Of a stretch of DNA of 64,000 nt, positions 8,404 to 17,641 are shown piece by piece. The notes under the pieces are model-generated. The model saw nothing but the letters and a program-made list of their open reading frames with translations, ran no database searches and was not told where the DNA came from. The position numbers and the translations under genes were made by a program. Position 1 is the first letter of the stretch, and each line of letters starts with the position of its first letter. Source of the stretch: Bacteroidaceae bacterium (GTDB taxonomy: Bacteria; Bacteroidota; Bacteroidia; Bacteroidales; Bacteroidaceae); assembly GCA_024401215.1 (NCBI GenBank), contig JAKSLL010000009.1, forward strand, positions 1 to 64,000, read 5' to 3'.

Positions 8404-9969
8404 TTAGAATTGGAAATAAATGAAAGGTTGTACATCGCTCGATTTAATTTGTATAACGATGAAAATCACAACGACAATTATCAAAGCTTTCACAATAAGA
8501 GGGCATTTAGTCACAACTTTCTTTGCAAATTCTGATACGGAATTTGGAAGGAAGTGAAGGGTATATCCCAAAAGCATCAAGCTTGCTACTGCCCAATAAG
8601 ACTCGCACCACTGCAAGAATATCTGAGGCTGGAATTTATTGAACACCTGATAGAAAACCTGACTTGCCACACCAAAAGACTGGGCACGGAACAACACCCA
8701 GCATGCCGCAACAAGATGGTATGTTATAATGCCAGACAAAATGACGACAAACCAATTCTTCTTTGGCTTTGGATTTTTCTTATTTGGAAGATATGACAAA
8801 GGAGACAGCTTTGGACATATTGCATGAAACATCTTATCCATACAAAGGAACAAGCCGTGAAGTCCACCCCACAAGATAAAATTCAAAGAAGCTCCATGCC
8901 ACAAACCACCAAGAAGCATTGTCATCAGCAGGTTGAAATATTGGCGGAACTTACCATGACGGTTTCCTCCCATACTTATGTAAAGATAATCCTTAAGCCA
9001 AGATGAAAGGCTGATATGCCAACGGCGCCAGAACTCTGTTATAGATGCTGACTTGTAAGGATTGTCGAAGTTTTTTGGAAACTCAAATCCGAGCAAGAGC
9101 GCAATACCTATCGCCATATCAGAATAGCCAGAGAAGTCACAATAAATTTGCAGGGTATATCCATACACAGCAAGCAGATTCTCCAATCCGCTATACAAGT
9201 CTGGCTGGTCAAACACGCGCTCCACAAAATTCACACTTATATAGTCGCTTATTATTGCCTTTTTGAAAAGACCTGCTATTATATAGAAAACTCCAGTACC
9301 AAACATTTTGTCGGTTAGAGTCAGCGGGCGACGAATCTGCGTTATAAAGTCTCTCGCACGCACAATAGGGCCTGCCACCAACTGTGGGAAAAAACTCACA
9401 TAAAAGGCATAATCCAACAGCTTGTTGAGAGGTTTTATGTTGCCACGGTACACATCCAATGTATAACTCAAAGATTGGAATGTGAAAAATGAAATACCTA
9501 CTGGCAAGAAAATATCACGAGGCTGCCATACAACCCCAACCAGATAACTTCCTGAAATGGAAGAAGGAACTTCCACCCCAAATGAATGAAGCAAATAACA
9601 AATTCCTTCGCCAATGAAATTAGTGTACTTAAAGAAAGCAAGCAGTCCTAAATCCAATACCAAGGAAAGCACCACAAGTGTCTTTGCCAGTCCTCCCCTT
9701 TCTATCCTTGATATGGCTCTTGCAATAAAATAATCAGAAACTGTGACTATGGCAAGCAGCACAAAAAACACGCCGCTACTCTTATAGTAGAAGTAATATG
9801 AAAAGAGCGTCACAAAAAGAATACGAAGTGTGTCAGCCTTTCCAAGCAAATTATATATCAGAGTGAAAACTAAAAACAAAAACAGAAAAATTCCCGAAGA
9901 AAAAATCATCGGTGACTCTGGCTGATATTCAAACTGACTTAATACCCTTAACCAATCTATGTCAAACAT
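8404..9969 (-). CDS. MBOAT-family membrane O-acyltransferase (AlgI/DltB-like)
   Basis: A 521-residue polytopic membrane protein of the MBOAT family, which moves acyl (usually acetyl) groups across or at the membrane onto extracellular polysaccharide. Family signatures are FLPVGISFFTFQSLSY, FPQLVAGPIVR, IYCDFSGYSDMAIGIALLLG, EFWRRWHISLSSWLKDYLYI and GLWHGASLNFILWGGLHG; the His of the last is the conserved active-site residue. It is the last gene of a run with two SGNH proteins directly upstream (12-base gap), the usual partners for polysaccharide O-acetylation. The acceptor polymer is not evident, since no glycan-synthesis genes lie nearby. Confidence 0.92.
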   Translation of the reverse strand: MFDIDWLRVLSQFEYQPESPMIFSSGIFLFLFLVFTLIYNLLGKADTLRILFVTLFSYYFYYKSSGVFFVLLAIVTVSDYFIARAISRIERGGLAKTLVVLSLVLDLGLLAFFKYTNFIGEGICYLLHSFGVEVPSSISGSYLVGVVWQPRDIFLPVGISFFTFQSLSYTLDVYRGNIKPLNKLLDYAFYVSFFPQLVAGPIVRARDFITQIRRPLTLTDKMFGTGVFYIIAGLFKKAIISDYISVNFVERVFDQPDLYSGLENLLAVYGYTLQIYCDFSGYSDMAIGIALLLGFEFPKNFDNPYKSASITEFWRRWHISLSSWLKDYLYISMGGNRHGKFRQYFNLLMTMLLGGLWHGASLNFILWGGLHGLFLCMDKMFHAICPKLSPLSYLPNKKNPKPKKNWFVVILSGIITYHLVAACWVLFRAQSFGVASQVFYQVFNKFQPQIFLQWCESYWAVASLMLLGYTLHFLPNSVSEFAKKVVTKCPLIVKALIIVVVIFIVIQIKSSDVQPFIYFQF

Positions 9970-9981
9970 AACCTTAAAAAA

Positions 9982-10899
9982 CTAAAATCCTTTTACCGTT
10001 TTGTATGGCTTCGCTTCCTGCGGAGTAGAGCCATGCATCATTCTTGTTTGTGAACCCGAAGTTGGGGTTCCTAAATACGCTTTATATATTGCCTCCCCAA
10101 GAAGCCTGCCTTGCAAATTATACCCCTGAGCCAGATAATGAATGCAATCTGTATTCATAAGCCCAGAGTTCTTCCAATTCGAACATGCAAAATTGACGCC
10201 ACCTGCAATGCCATAAATATCCCATACTGCATAATGATGGGAATGGCAATACGAAGTAATACTGTTTGCCACCTTCTGCGTCCTCGTATTCTCAACTTTC
10301 TGAGTTGTGTAGTGCGTACGCCTACGTCTTCCATAACCTGTTGTATATGAACCTGTACGCTCTGATATATAACTGCCAGGAGGGGTGGTAAAGAGGAAAC
10401 ACACGCCAGGGCATCTTTCTTTTATCCTTTCTGTCAGAATATCCATTGTTTCTGTATGCACATACTCATCAAAATTCGAACCGTGAGCTTCATTTGTGCC
10501 AAAAGATATAACCACCAAATCTGGGCGTTCAAAAGCAACCTTCTCTAACATATCTGCTTCATAAAAACGACGCGCCCATGCACCATTTATGCCATAATAT
10601 GTGAATTCGACATTTGGGAAATAACTTTGGAGTGTATTTCCTAAAGAGCGAGGCAGGAAATTTCCTTTCACATGGGAATCACCTATCTGCATCACCTTAA
10701 CAGGTTTCTTCTGCTTTATTTTCTTGAACACAGGAGCCAAAGCATAAGATTCATACAATTCATTATTTTTAGTGTTTCGGAAATTTGAAGGGAAAGGCGT
10801 TGATAGAGTTTGGGCGCTAAGCATATTGCTATACCCTCCCAAAACGGAAAGTACAGCAGCAATCAGCAATGCCAAATATGTTTTATTAAACTCTGTCAT
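9982..10899 (-). CDS. Exported SGNH/GDSL-family protein, partner of MBOAT
   Basis: About 305 residues. I chose ATG 10899 (MTEFNK), which gives a clean signal/anchor segment (TYLALLIAAVLSVLGG); an earlier ATG at 10959 would overlap the upstream gene by 20 bases. SGNH signatures are VMQIGDSHVKGNF (block I, nucleophile Ser in GDSH), a Gly-containing block II (YYGINGAW), VVISFGTNEAHG (block III) and DCIHYLAQGY (block V, Asp/His). It is probably periplasmic. By family logic it transfers or removes the acetyl group delivered by the neighbouring MBOAT protein. The linker between blocks III and V holds an Arg/Thr/Tyr-rich stretch. Confidence 0.82.
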   Translation of the reverse strand: MTEFNKTYLALLIAAVLSVLGGYSNMLSAQTLSTPFPSNFRNTKNNELYESYALAPVFKKIKQKKPVKVMQIGDSHVKGNFLPRSLGNTLQSYFPNVEFTYYGINGAWARRFYEADMLEKVAFERPDLVVISFGTNEAHGSNFDEYVHTETMDILTERIKERCPGVCFLFTTPPGSYISERTGSYTTGYGRRRRTHYTTQKVENTRTQKVANSITSYCHSHHYAVWDIYGIAGGVNFACSNWKNSGLMNTDCIHYLAQGYNLQGRLLGEAIYKAYLGTPTSGSQTRMMHGSTPQEAKPYKTVKGF

Positions 10900-10939
10900 C
10901 AACCAGCTTCCATTAAAATTTCTATATACGACTTTCACC

Positions 10940-12448
10940 TCAGCGTGTACGCCCATCATAATTTTCTTTTCCGTTCATAAGAACATCATACAGCAATCCT
11001 GCCAGATATTTTCCTCCTGCAAAATTGATGTGTGTATAATCGAGATTAGCCTGCTTCCTTTCTTTCATCTGAGCAATACTTCCATCACCTCCCATTGCCT
11101 CATACAGATTCCAGAATGCCACTTTGTGGTCACTCGCCATTTTACGCTCATAAGAAACAAGCTCCTTCACACCACCCATTGTATGCATTTTACCATCAGA
11201 GCCACGCTGATCCCTATCACCCATACTTACAATCAAAATACTTGCTCCAGGGTAAGCGGCTTTCATGTGGTCAATAACCTGTCCGATTTGTGAAGCATAC
11301 GAACTATAGTCTTTCTGCTTTGAATTTGCAACATTAAGGCCGAAATGTATAATAATCAAATCATAAGGACGTACTGCTGCAAAGCTTCTAAGTGTCTCCT
11401 GAGGTATTTTTGAAAGATGATGTCCTCCACTTCCTCGCATACTGTAGTTATCAACAGCCACACCTGTTTTTGAATCAAAGGCAACACCATAGAAGCGAGA
11501 GCCATTTCCTCTAACCGACATATTGAATTTACCCATCTTCATGTTCACGGTTTTCGCAACCACATTGCCAGCACCCTTCTGAGCTACTGCCACTTGGCGA
11601 GTCACTGTCTTGTACCTGACGATAGAATCAGAGTCCATATACTCTACAGTCTCCTCGTATGTCTGAGGTTCAGCAGGTGTACCATTAGAGAATAGCGACT
11701 GCATAGCGCCTCCATTCACAGAATAATCAATAGTCAAGCCGTCTCCAGGCGTATAGAACACCGTTGCGACATCAACCGAGTCAAGCAAATTCGGATACAC
11801 ATTCTTCGTTCCACGCATTTCAAATGTGGCAGTGCCCGAAGGTACAAAATAGCTACCTGCAGGACCTTGATATGAACTGTTGAATCCAGAACTTTTCTCA
11901 TTAGCATGATATTTGCTCCACCCACTTCTTCGTGTTGTCACAGAACGTCTGAAATCGGCTGACACACATTGTATCTCAACAAATCCCACACCCTTGCCCC
12001 CAAACTTCTGCTGAAGCTTTGCGCGAAGGTCCATTGTAAGAATGTCACCCTCTATATAAGAATCACCAAAATAAGCCACCCTGACAGGACGTGAGCCTGC
12101 ATTGTTGAGCGCTCGATAGAACTTATCCATCTCTCTGTGCAAACCTTGCTCATCAGCGAAATCCTCTATAGCAACCATTCCCTTTGGCACAGAATCAACA
12201 TAATTAAGCTGCTTAACCTTGACTGCTGTCGTATCTATCTTCTTTTCAACATATCCATCAATAGAGTCTGCCTTTATCTCTGCAATAATCTGGCCTTCCT
12301 CGTTGACTTTCTGCACATCACTAAGAATATTGACACGCCTGAGCTCTGTATCTGCGACTTTCGTTCGTGGCACAAAGAATAAGCACAAAAGAACAACCAA
12401 CACAATAAGTGTCAGCCAAAAACTTTTCCAAAGATTATTCTTCTTCAT
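10940..12448 (-). CDS. Membrane-anchored SGNH/GDSL-family protein
   Basis: 502 residues. One N-terminal transmembrane helix (FWLTLIVLVVLLCLFFVP) places the rest in the periplasm. After a linker comes RVAYFGDSYIEGDILTMDLR (block I, GDSY), then a beta-sandwich insertion of roughly 200 residues (about 170-330), LIIIHFGLNVAN (block III) and DYTHINFAGGKYLAGLL (block V). The insertion resembles the carbohydrate-binding inserts of acetyltransferase-type SGNH proteins. It lies between the 7TM-HD gene and the second SGNH gene in a tight minus-strand run, so it probably works with the downstream MBOAT in polysaccharide or peptidoglycan acylation. Confidence 0.82.
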   Translation of the reverse strand: MKKNNLWKSFWLTLIVLVVLLCLFFVPRTKVADTELRRVNILSDVQKVNEEGQIIAEIKADSIDGYVEKKIDTTAVKVKQLNYVDSVPKGMVAIEDFADEQGLHREMDKFYRALNNAGSRPVRVAYFGDSYIEGDILTMDLRAKLQQKFGGKGVGFVEIQCVSADFRRSVTTRRSGWSKYHANEKSSGFNSSYQGPAGSYFVPSGTATFEMRGTKNVYPNLLDSVDVATVFYTPGDGLTIDYSVNGGAMQSLFSNGTPAEPQTYEETVEYMDSDSIVRYKTVTRQVAVAQKGAGNVVAKTVNMKMGKFNMSVRGNGSRFYGVAFDSKTGVAVDNYSMRGSGGHHLSKIPQETLRSFAAVRPYDLIIIHFGLNVANSKQKDYSSYASQIGQVIDHMKAAYPGASILIVSMGDRDQRGSDGKMHTMGGVKELVSYERKMASDHKVAFWNLYEAMGGDGSIAQMKERKQANLDYTHINFAGGKYLAGLLYDVLMNGKENYDGRTR

Positions 12449-12495
12449 TTTCTATATTATATAATCCTTTTACCTTTATATACTGACAAATATCT

Positions 12496-14565
12496 TCAAT
12501 TGCCAGAAACTTCTTTTATATTCAACTCTGGGTATGATATACGAGTGTGGTATATAGTTTTCAACTTCTCCTTCAAGACAGACTTTGCAACAGCAATATC
12601 CTTGAACGTAACAGAACTTTCACTGAAGAAACCTTCTGCTACCTGTCCGTCTATAATCTTGTCAACAAGCCCATCAATACTTTCTTCGGTATATTCAGAA
12701 AGAGATCGAGAAGCCGCCTCTACTCCATCACACATCATCAGAATCGCTTCTTCTTTTGTCGATGGGTTTGGTCCTGGGTAAGTGAACAGGCTCTCATCCA
12801 CTTCCTCATCCGGATGCTCATTCTTATATGTAATATAAAAATATTTAGCCTTACCGTATCCGTGGTGAGTCTTTATGAAACGGATAATCAACTCTGGCAG
12901 ATGATTCTTCTCTGCAAGATTGATGCCATTTGTAACATGCGCGATAATTACCTCTGCACTCTTTAATGCGGAAAGATGCCTGTGAGGAGACAATCCTTTC
13001 TGATTTTCTGTGAAGAATACAGGACGCTCTGTTTTGCCTATATCATGATAGAGGGCACCTGTCCTTACCAATTGAGGTTTCGCCCCAATCTTATTCGCCA
13101 CCTCGGCACTAAGATTAGCAACCTGCATTGAATGCTGGAATGTGCCTGGTGCGACTTCTGACATACGCTGCAGTAGCGGGTTACTGATATTGCTAAGCTC
13201 AACAAGTGTCACATCACTTACAAAGCCAAACACCTTCTCAAACATCCAGAGCAGAGGGTATGTAAAGAGAAGAAGCACACCATTTATAGAGAACCACACA
13301 TAAATCCACAAATCCATCTTGACAGAATTCTCATGATAGATATAATATGCAGTATATGACACGACATACACCAAGAATATAAGGAAGGCTGTACGAATAA
13401 TCTGAGAGCGTTCAGACAATTCTCGCAGACTTTGAATGCATACTATGCCAGCTGCAAGCTGCACTATGATAAACTCATACTGCATATTAAGCTGCAATGA
13501 CATAATAAGCACCATGCCGCAATGGAACATAAACGCAGTACGAGAGTCCATGAATACGCGAATAATGATTGGCACCATACAACATGGCAACATAAACACA
13601 TTCAGCATATTATGAGATACCATCAAAGAAGCAATTATGCAGAAGAACACAGGCAAAGCAAAAAGCAGTATTCCGCTGCGATAATTGTCGAAATAGTCAG
13701 CACGGAAAAGCGTGAGATACGATATGAGAGAGATAAAAATCACTAAAACAAAAACCGTCTCACCTATAAGTCGATAAGGTATTTCTGTTGTCTTGTCCTT
13801 GTTCTTGTCACATTGTATCTGGTAGGAATTCAGCTTATCGTATATCTCCTGAGTCACAATCTCACCCCTATCCACAATCTTTTCACCTCTGTGCACTATG
13901 CCTGAGCTGTTCACGACCTCTTTCAAGACATCATTAAGCTCAGCCTGCGACTTCTCCTCATCGTAAGAAAGATTCGGTTTGATGAACTCCTGAATGTTAT
14001 ACATCTGCAGAATAAGACGTGAGTATTTCGACGTATCTGCACGCATTATATACTCATAAGCCTGAGATGTAGAATATACAGAGCCAAGAGGTGTTATCAA
14101 TGCCTGATTGCCTTTTACGACGCGGACAGAACGCCTTCCTGCATCTTTCACATTGCCATATTCAACAACAGACAGAACGCCATGCTTATACACACTGTCC
14201 AACATTGATGCTATGTAATGCGTATAGATATCAGCATTTTGTCCATTCCATGCCTTTGACCCATAACTTCTGAACTGATTAGTGAGGCTGTCACCAATTT
14301 CTCTGTCCTGAATATAATAAGGTTGGAATCGACGTATCAAGCTGTCCCGTTCGGCACTCATTGCCGAGTCGTTCTTTATTATCGGGAATTTAGTGTTAGA
14401 TATAAGCTGGTCATACTCCCATGGCTTATTCAACTCATACCTATATCCAAAATCATTATCCAACTGCATGAAATACACAATCAGTACAGTTGAGACTATC
14501 ACAAGCATCGCTTTCATCAAGATGCCCGTGATAAACAATCGTCTATGCTGCTTATTCTGTTTCAT
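12496..14565 (-). CDS. 7TM-HD family phosphohydrolase (PgpH-like)
   Basis: 689 residues in the architecture of the 7TMR-HD family: an N-terminal helix (residues 15-33), a periplasmic domain to about 270, seven hydrophobic segments between about 275 and 465, then a cytosolic HD domain. HD-domain landmarks are FQHSMQVANLSAEVANKIGA (His), GALYHDIGKTERP (His-Asp), HVTNGINLA and FIKTHHGYG. Characterised members such as Listeria PgpH hydrolyse cyclic di-AMP; that activity here is inferred from family. It lies 48 bases upstream of the SGNH genes in the same orientation and downstream of thrC. Confidence 0.88.
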   Translation of the reverse strand: MKQNKQHRRLFITGILMKAMLVIVSTVLIVYFMQLDNDFGYRYELNKPWEYDQLISNTKFPIIKNDSAMSAERDSLIRRFQPYYIQDREIGDSLTNQFRSYGSKAWNGQNADIYTHYIASMLDSVYKHGVLSVVEYGNVKDAGRRSVRVVKGNQALITPLGSVYSTSQAYEYIMRADTSKYSRLILQMYNIQEFIKPNLSYDEEKSQAELNDVLKEVVNSSGIVHRGEKIVDRGEIVTQEIYDKLNSYQIQCDKNKDKTTEIPYRLIGETVFVLVIFISLISYLTLFRADYFDNYRSGILLFALPVFFCIIASLMVSHNMLNVFMLPCCMVPIIIRVFMDSRTAFMFHCGMVLIMSLQLNMQYEFIIVQLAAGIVCIQSLRELSERSQIIRTAFLIFLVYVVSYTAYYIYHENSVKMDLWIYVWFSINGVLLLFTYPLLWMFEKVFGFVSDVTLVELSNISNPLLQRMSEVAPGTFQHSMQVANLSAEVANKIGAKPQLVRTGALYHDIGKTERPVFFTENQKGLSPHRHLSALKSAEVIIAHVTNGINLAEKNHLPELIIRFIKTHHGYGKAKYFYITYKNEHPDEEVDESLFTYPGPNPSTKEEAILMMCDGVEAASRSLSEYTEESIDGLVDKIIDGQVAEGFFSESSVTFKDIAVAKSVLKEKLKTIYHTRISYPELNIKEVSGN

Positions 14566-14676
14566 GAGTTATTTGAATTCTATAGGTATAATTCACACAC
14601 AAAGAACTGTTGACAACCGTCACACATGCTGAGTCACAAATAGAGGTAATGTGCTGCAAAGAGCAGCTCAGCCCTT

Positions 14677-15981
14677 TTACTCTGAAAGGAGGTATTTCTT
14701 GAAATCAGCAAATTCCTTGCTCATTGGCACGCTCTGCTTCTGTCCTTTCATGAAAGCCTGAAGCTTTGCAGGTATTTCTATATCTGAAGCAAGGATTCCG
14801 TCCACTGTATCTTTGAATTTAGCTGGGTGAGCTGTCTCAAGGAACACGCCAACTTCGCCTGGCTTCAGTCCCTCCTTGAGAGCACGATAGCCGCATGCTC
14901 CATGAGGGTCGCAGACGTAGCCTGTTTCAGACTTTGCCTCTTTTATTGTTTCGGCAATCATCTCATCTGTATATGTTGCGCCAGAGATGTCAGCACATAT
15001 TGCAGAATGGTCTTTCTTGTAGAGGTCATAGATACGAGCGAAGTTGCTTGGGTCGCCCACATCCATAGCATTAGCAATTGTCTGCACAGAGGCTTTTGGC
15101 TCATACTTGCCTGTTTGAAGATATTTGAAGAAAATATCATTGGCATTATTAGCAGCAATAAATCGCTTAATAGGAAGTCCCATCTTCTTTCCGAAGAGAG
15201 CAGAGCAGATATTACCAAAGTTTCCTGATGGCACACAAATGACAAGTTCATCAGCAAGACCTTTCTTCTTCATCTGTGCATAAGCATAGAAATAGTAGAA
15301 TGCCTGAGGGAGGAAACGAGCCACATTGATAGAGTTGGCAGATGTGAGCTTCATGTGTGCATTGAGGTCAGCATCCATAAATGCATTCTTAACCAGCGCC
15401 TGGCAATCATCAAACACACCATCAACTTCCACTGCTGTAATATTCTGTCCAAGAGTTGTAAACTGACACTCTTGTATTGGTGACACTTTACCCTTTGGAT
15501 AAAGCACATACACATGAATTCCATCAACACCGAGGAATCCATTAGCAACAGCAGAACCGGTATCACCACTTGTAGCTACAAGCACATTCACTTCCGAGCC
15601 GTTATTCTCCTTTTTCAAGAAATACTGAAGAAGGCGAGCCATAAAGCGAGCGCCTACATCCTTGAAAGCAAGTGTTGGACCATGGAAAAGCTCGAGCGAG
15701 TAAATGCTGTCTGTCACTTTCACACATGGACAGTCGAAAGCTAATGTATCATAAACAATCTTCTTCAAAGAGTCAGCATCAACATCTTCGCCGAAAAAAG
15801 CATCAGCAACAGTATATGCTATCTCCTGAAAAGAGAGATTTTCGATATTATCAAAAAAAGACTGAGGTAGAGCCTTAATTCTTTCTGGCATATACAAGCC
15901 TTTATCTTCGGCAAGTCCCTTTACTACCGCCTTCTCAAGTGTTGCTATTGGAGCAACTCCGTTTGTACTATAAAACTGCAT
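14677..15981 (-). CDS. thrC: Threonine synthase
   Basis: PLP enzyme converting O-phosphohomoserine to threonine, the last step of the pathway begun by the thrA product at 38978-41440. I place the start at ATG 15981 (MQFYSTNGVAPIA), matching the usual N-terminus; an in-frame ATG 24 bases earlier adds residues the family lacks. Landmarks are KGLYMPE, LELFHGPTLAFKDVGARF (the Lys forms the PLP Schiff base), VATSGDTGSAVANGFLG (phosphate loop) and CVPSGNFGNI. In many Bacteroidota thrC sits directly behind thrA and apgM; here it is 21 kb away with its own promoter. Confidence 0.95.
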   Translation of the reverse strand: MQFYSTNGVAPIATLEKAVVKGLAEDKGLYMPERIKALPQSFFDNIENLSFQEIAYTVADAFFGEDVDADSLKKIVYDTLAFDCPCVKVTDSIYSLELFHGPTLAFKDVGARFMARLLQYFLKKENNGSEVNVLVATSGDTGSAVANGFLGVDGIHVYVLYPKGKVSPIQECQFTTLGQNITAVEVDGVFDDCQALVKNAFMDADLNAHMKLTSANSINVARFLPQAFYYFYAYAQMKKKGLADELVICVPSGNFGNICSALFGKKMGLPIKRFIAANNANDIFFKYLQTGKYEPKASVQTIANAMDVGDPSNFARIYDLYKKDHSAICADISGATYTDEMIAETIKEAKSETGYVCDPHGACGYRALKEGLKPGEVGVFLETAHPAKFKDTVDGILASDIEIPAKLQAFMKGQKQSVPMSKEFADFKKYLLSE

Positions 15982-16031
15982 ATATTTAGAGTAAAATGTT
16001 ATCAATCAAAACCATTCAGTATTTCAAAGTG

Positions 16032-16039
16032 CAAAGTTA
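16032..16039 (-). promoter_or_regulatory. Probable -7 promoter element of thrC
   Basis: Minus-strand TAACTTTG matches TAnnTTTG about 50 bases before the start. A TTTG lies 22 bases further upstream, slightly wider than usual. Confidence 0.55.
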
Positions 16040-16088
16040 CGCATTATAAATGAGAAACTAACAAAAAGACAAAAATTATTACAACAAA

Positions 16089-16120
16089 AAAGTCCAGCGG
16101 AGTTTATTCCGCTGGACTTT
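16089..16120 (-). terminator. Strong hairpin terminator
   Basis: AAAGTCCAGCGGA and TCCGCTGGACTTT pair perfectly over 13 bp with a 6-base loop. T-runs on the minus-strand exit side (complement of the A-run at 16086-16092) fit termination of transcripts arriving from the 16230-21664 genes. Confidence 0.85.
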
Positions 16121-16229
16121 GAAATAATTTATTGAATAGGCTATTATATTATTACTCCTAACCACATAAAGCCTACCCTATTTAAAGAAACTATTTTGTC
16201 AATCTTTGATTTGTGTAATCCAACATAGT

Positions 16230-17624
16230 CTATCTGCCAAGAAGGATATTGATAAGTGCAGAAACGTCAGCGATGTCCACCACCTTATCGCCATTGATAT
16301 CGGCTTCTGTTGTTGCAGCACTCTTGCCCATAACGATACTGAGAAGTGCTGTCAAATCAGCATAGTTCACAACAGTGTCGCCAGTCACGTCACCCTTGAC
16401 TTTCTGCACGCCAACAACAAATGTTGCAACCATTGTTGTTCCTTCTTCATTCACTTCAATGGTGATTTCAGGATCTTTTGAGCCATTGCTCCACTGTGAG
16501 AACACAAAACCTGTACCAATAATCTCATTAGCTAAAAGTGTCACATATTGCTTGCCACCAACAAACGAAGTTGACTGAGTAACATAACCCACACCATTAC
16601 TATATGCTGCAACTGTGAATACCTTTGCGAATTGCGCAGTAAGAGTAATCGAATCTTTATCCATGTAGATGTCACGCACATTGTCTGTGTTGCCATCCTC
16701 TACCCACTTCACGAAACGATATTCATTGCTTACTGGATTAGCTGTGATTCTTGCTCTTGAACCTGCATCATACTTTCCGCTACCAATCACAGTACCCATC
16801 TTTGTATCTGCTGACTTTGCAGTGATTCTGTATGTCTTTGGCTCGAATATTGCTTCATATTCCTTATCGCCACTGACAACAATAGTTCTATGATCATTAG
16901 TATCACCATCGCTCCATTTGACAAACTGATAGAATGGATTCTTTACTGAAACCTCTAAGACTACAGATACACCAAGCTGGTATCTACCCCCACCAGTAAC
17001 TGTTCCTATGACATCGTCACCTGTTGCCTTTATCTCGCAATAAGGAGCGTCTATGCCACAATATTTACACTTACCTTTCTCATACTTATGGTCCACATGT
17101 TTTGCCTCATAAGCAATCCATTTTGAAGCTTCGTCAGTTGTTGCTTCCTTGCTGCCGTACAAAGTGTTGTTCTTAACAAGGAGCATCTGGCTGGCTGAGT
17201 CAAAAAACTTGAAATAAACAACGCTGCTAGCAGCTCTTGCCTTTGAAAGGAGAATCACATCATCAGGGTTATTACCGTCATCTACAGAAAAGTCGAAAGC
17301 ATAATTAGCAACTTTGCCATAATCCTCTGTAAAAGCACCGTCAGCATTGAAAGAAAACAAATAACCTTCAAAAAACTCCGGCATTCCATAAGGCAGAGGT
17401 GCTTCGCTTGTTATTGACAAACCATTACTATTCTGCAGATACATGAGGGAGTTCTTATTCTTCAATACATAAGTCTTACCCTCCTCAATGGTGGATGCAG
17501 GAACTTCATCAATCAAAATATCAGGAAAATCCCCACCAATCAAATCTGTTCCCTGCGCATTGACACAGAATGGTGCCAATGCCATAACTGCAGAACATAC
17601 AATTGTTCTAAATATATTCTTCAT
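16230..17624 (-). CDS. Secreted protein with InlB-like B-repeats and dockerin
   Basis: 464 residues. A signal peptide (IVCSAVMALAPFCVNAQG) leads into an N-terminal domain of about 170 residues ending in a short Cys motif (HKYEKGKCKYCG). Then come three divergent InlB B-repeat (MucBP-like) units of about 70 residues, each built as G(x)G-Y, V-KW-dG and AxF (GGGRYQLG...FVKWSDGD; GSGKYDAG...FVKWVEDG; FSQWSNGS). The C-terminus is a type I dockerin pair (DVTGDTVVNYADL and DINGDKVVDIADV). The first loop has Thr/Val where the usual Asn and Gly stand, so calcium binding may be weaker. It follows the 17642 gene by 17 bases in the same orientation, so co-transcription is likely. Probably a surface adhesin or structural protein. 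Confidence 0.82.
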   Translation of the reverse strand: MKNIFRTIVCSAVMALAPFCVNAQGTDLIGGDFPDILIDEVPASTIEEGKTYVLKNKNSLMYLQNSNGLSITSEAPLPYGMPEFFEGYLFSFNADGAFTEDYGKVANYAFDFSVDDGNNPDDVILLSKARAASSVVYFKFFDSASQMLLVKNNTLYGSKEATTDEASKWIAYEAKHVDHKYEKGKCKYCGIDAPYCEIKATGDDVIGTVTGGGRYQLGVSVVLEVSVKNPFYQFVKWSDGDTNDHRTIVVSGDKEYEAIFEPKTYRITAKSADTKMGTVIGSGKYDAGSRARITANPVSNEYRFVKWVEDGNTDNVRDIYMDKDSITLTAQFAKVFTVAAYSNGVGYVTQSTSFVGGKQYVTLLANEIIGTGFVFSQWSNGSKDPEITIEVNEEGTTMVATFVVGVQKVKGDVTGDTVVNYADLTALLSIVMGKSAATTEADINGDKVVDIADVSALINILLGR

Positions 17625-17641
17625 CTTTCTTTCCTTTTTAA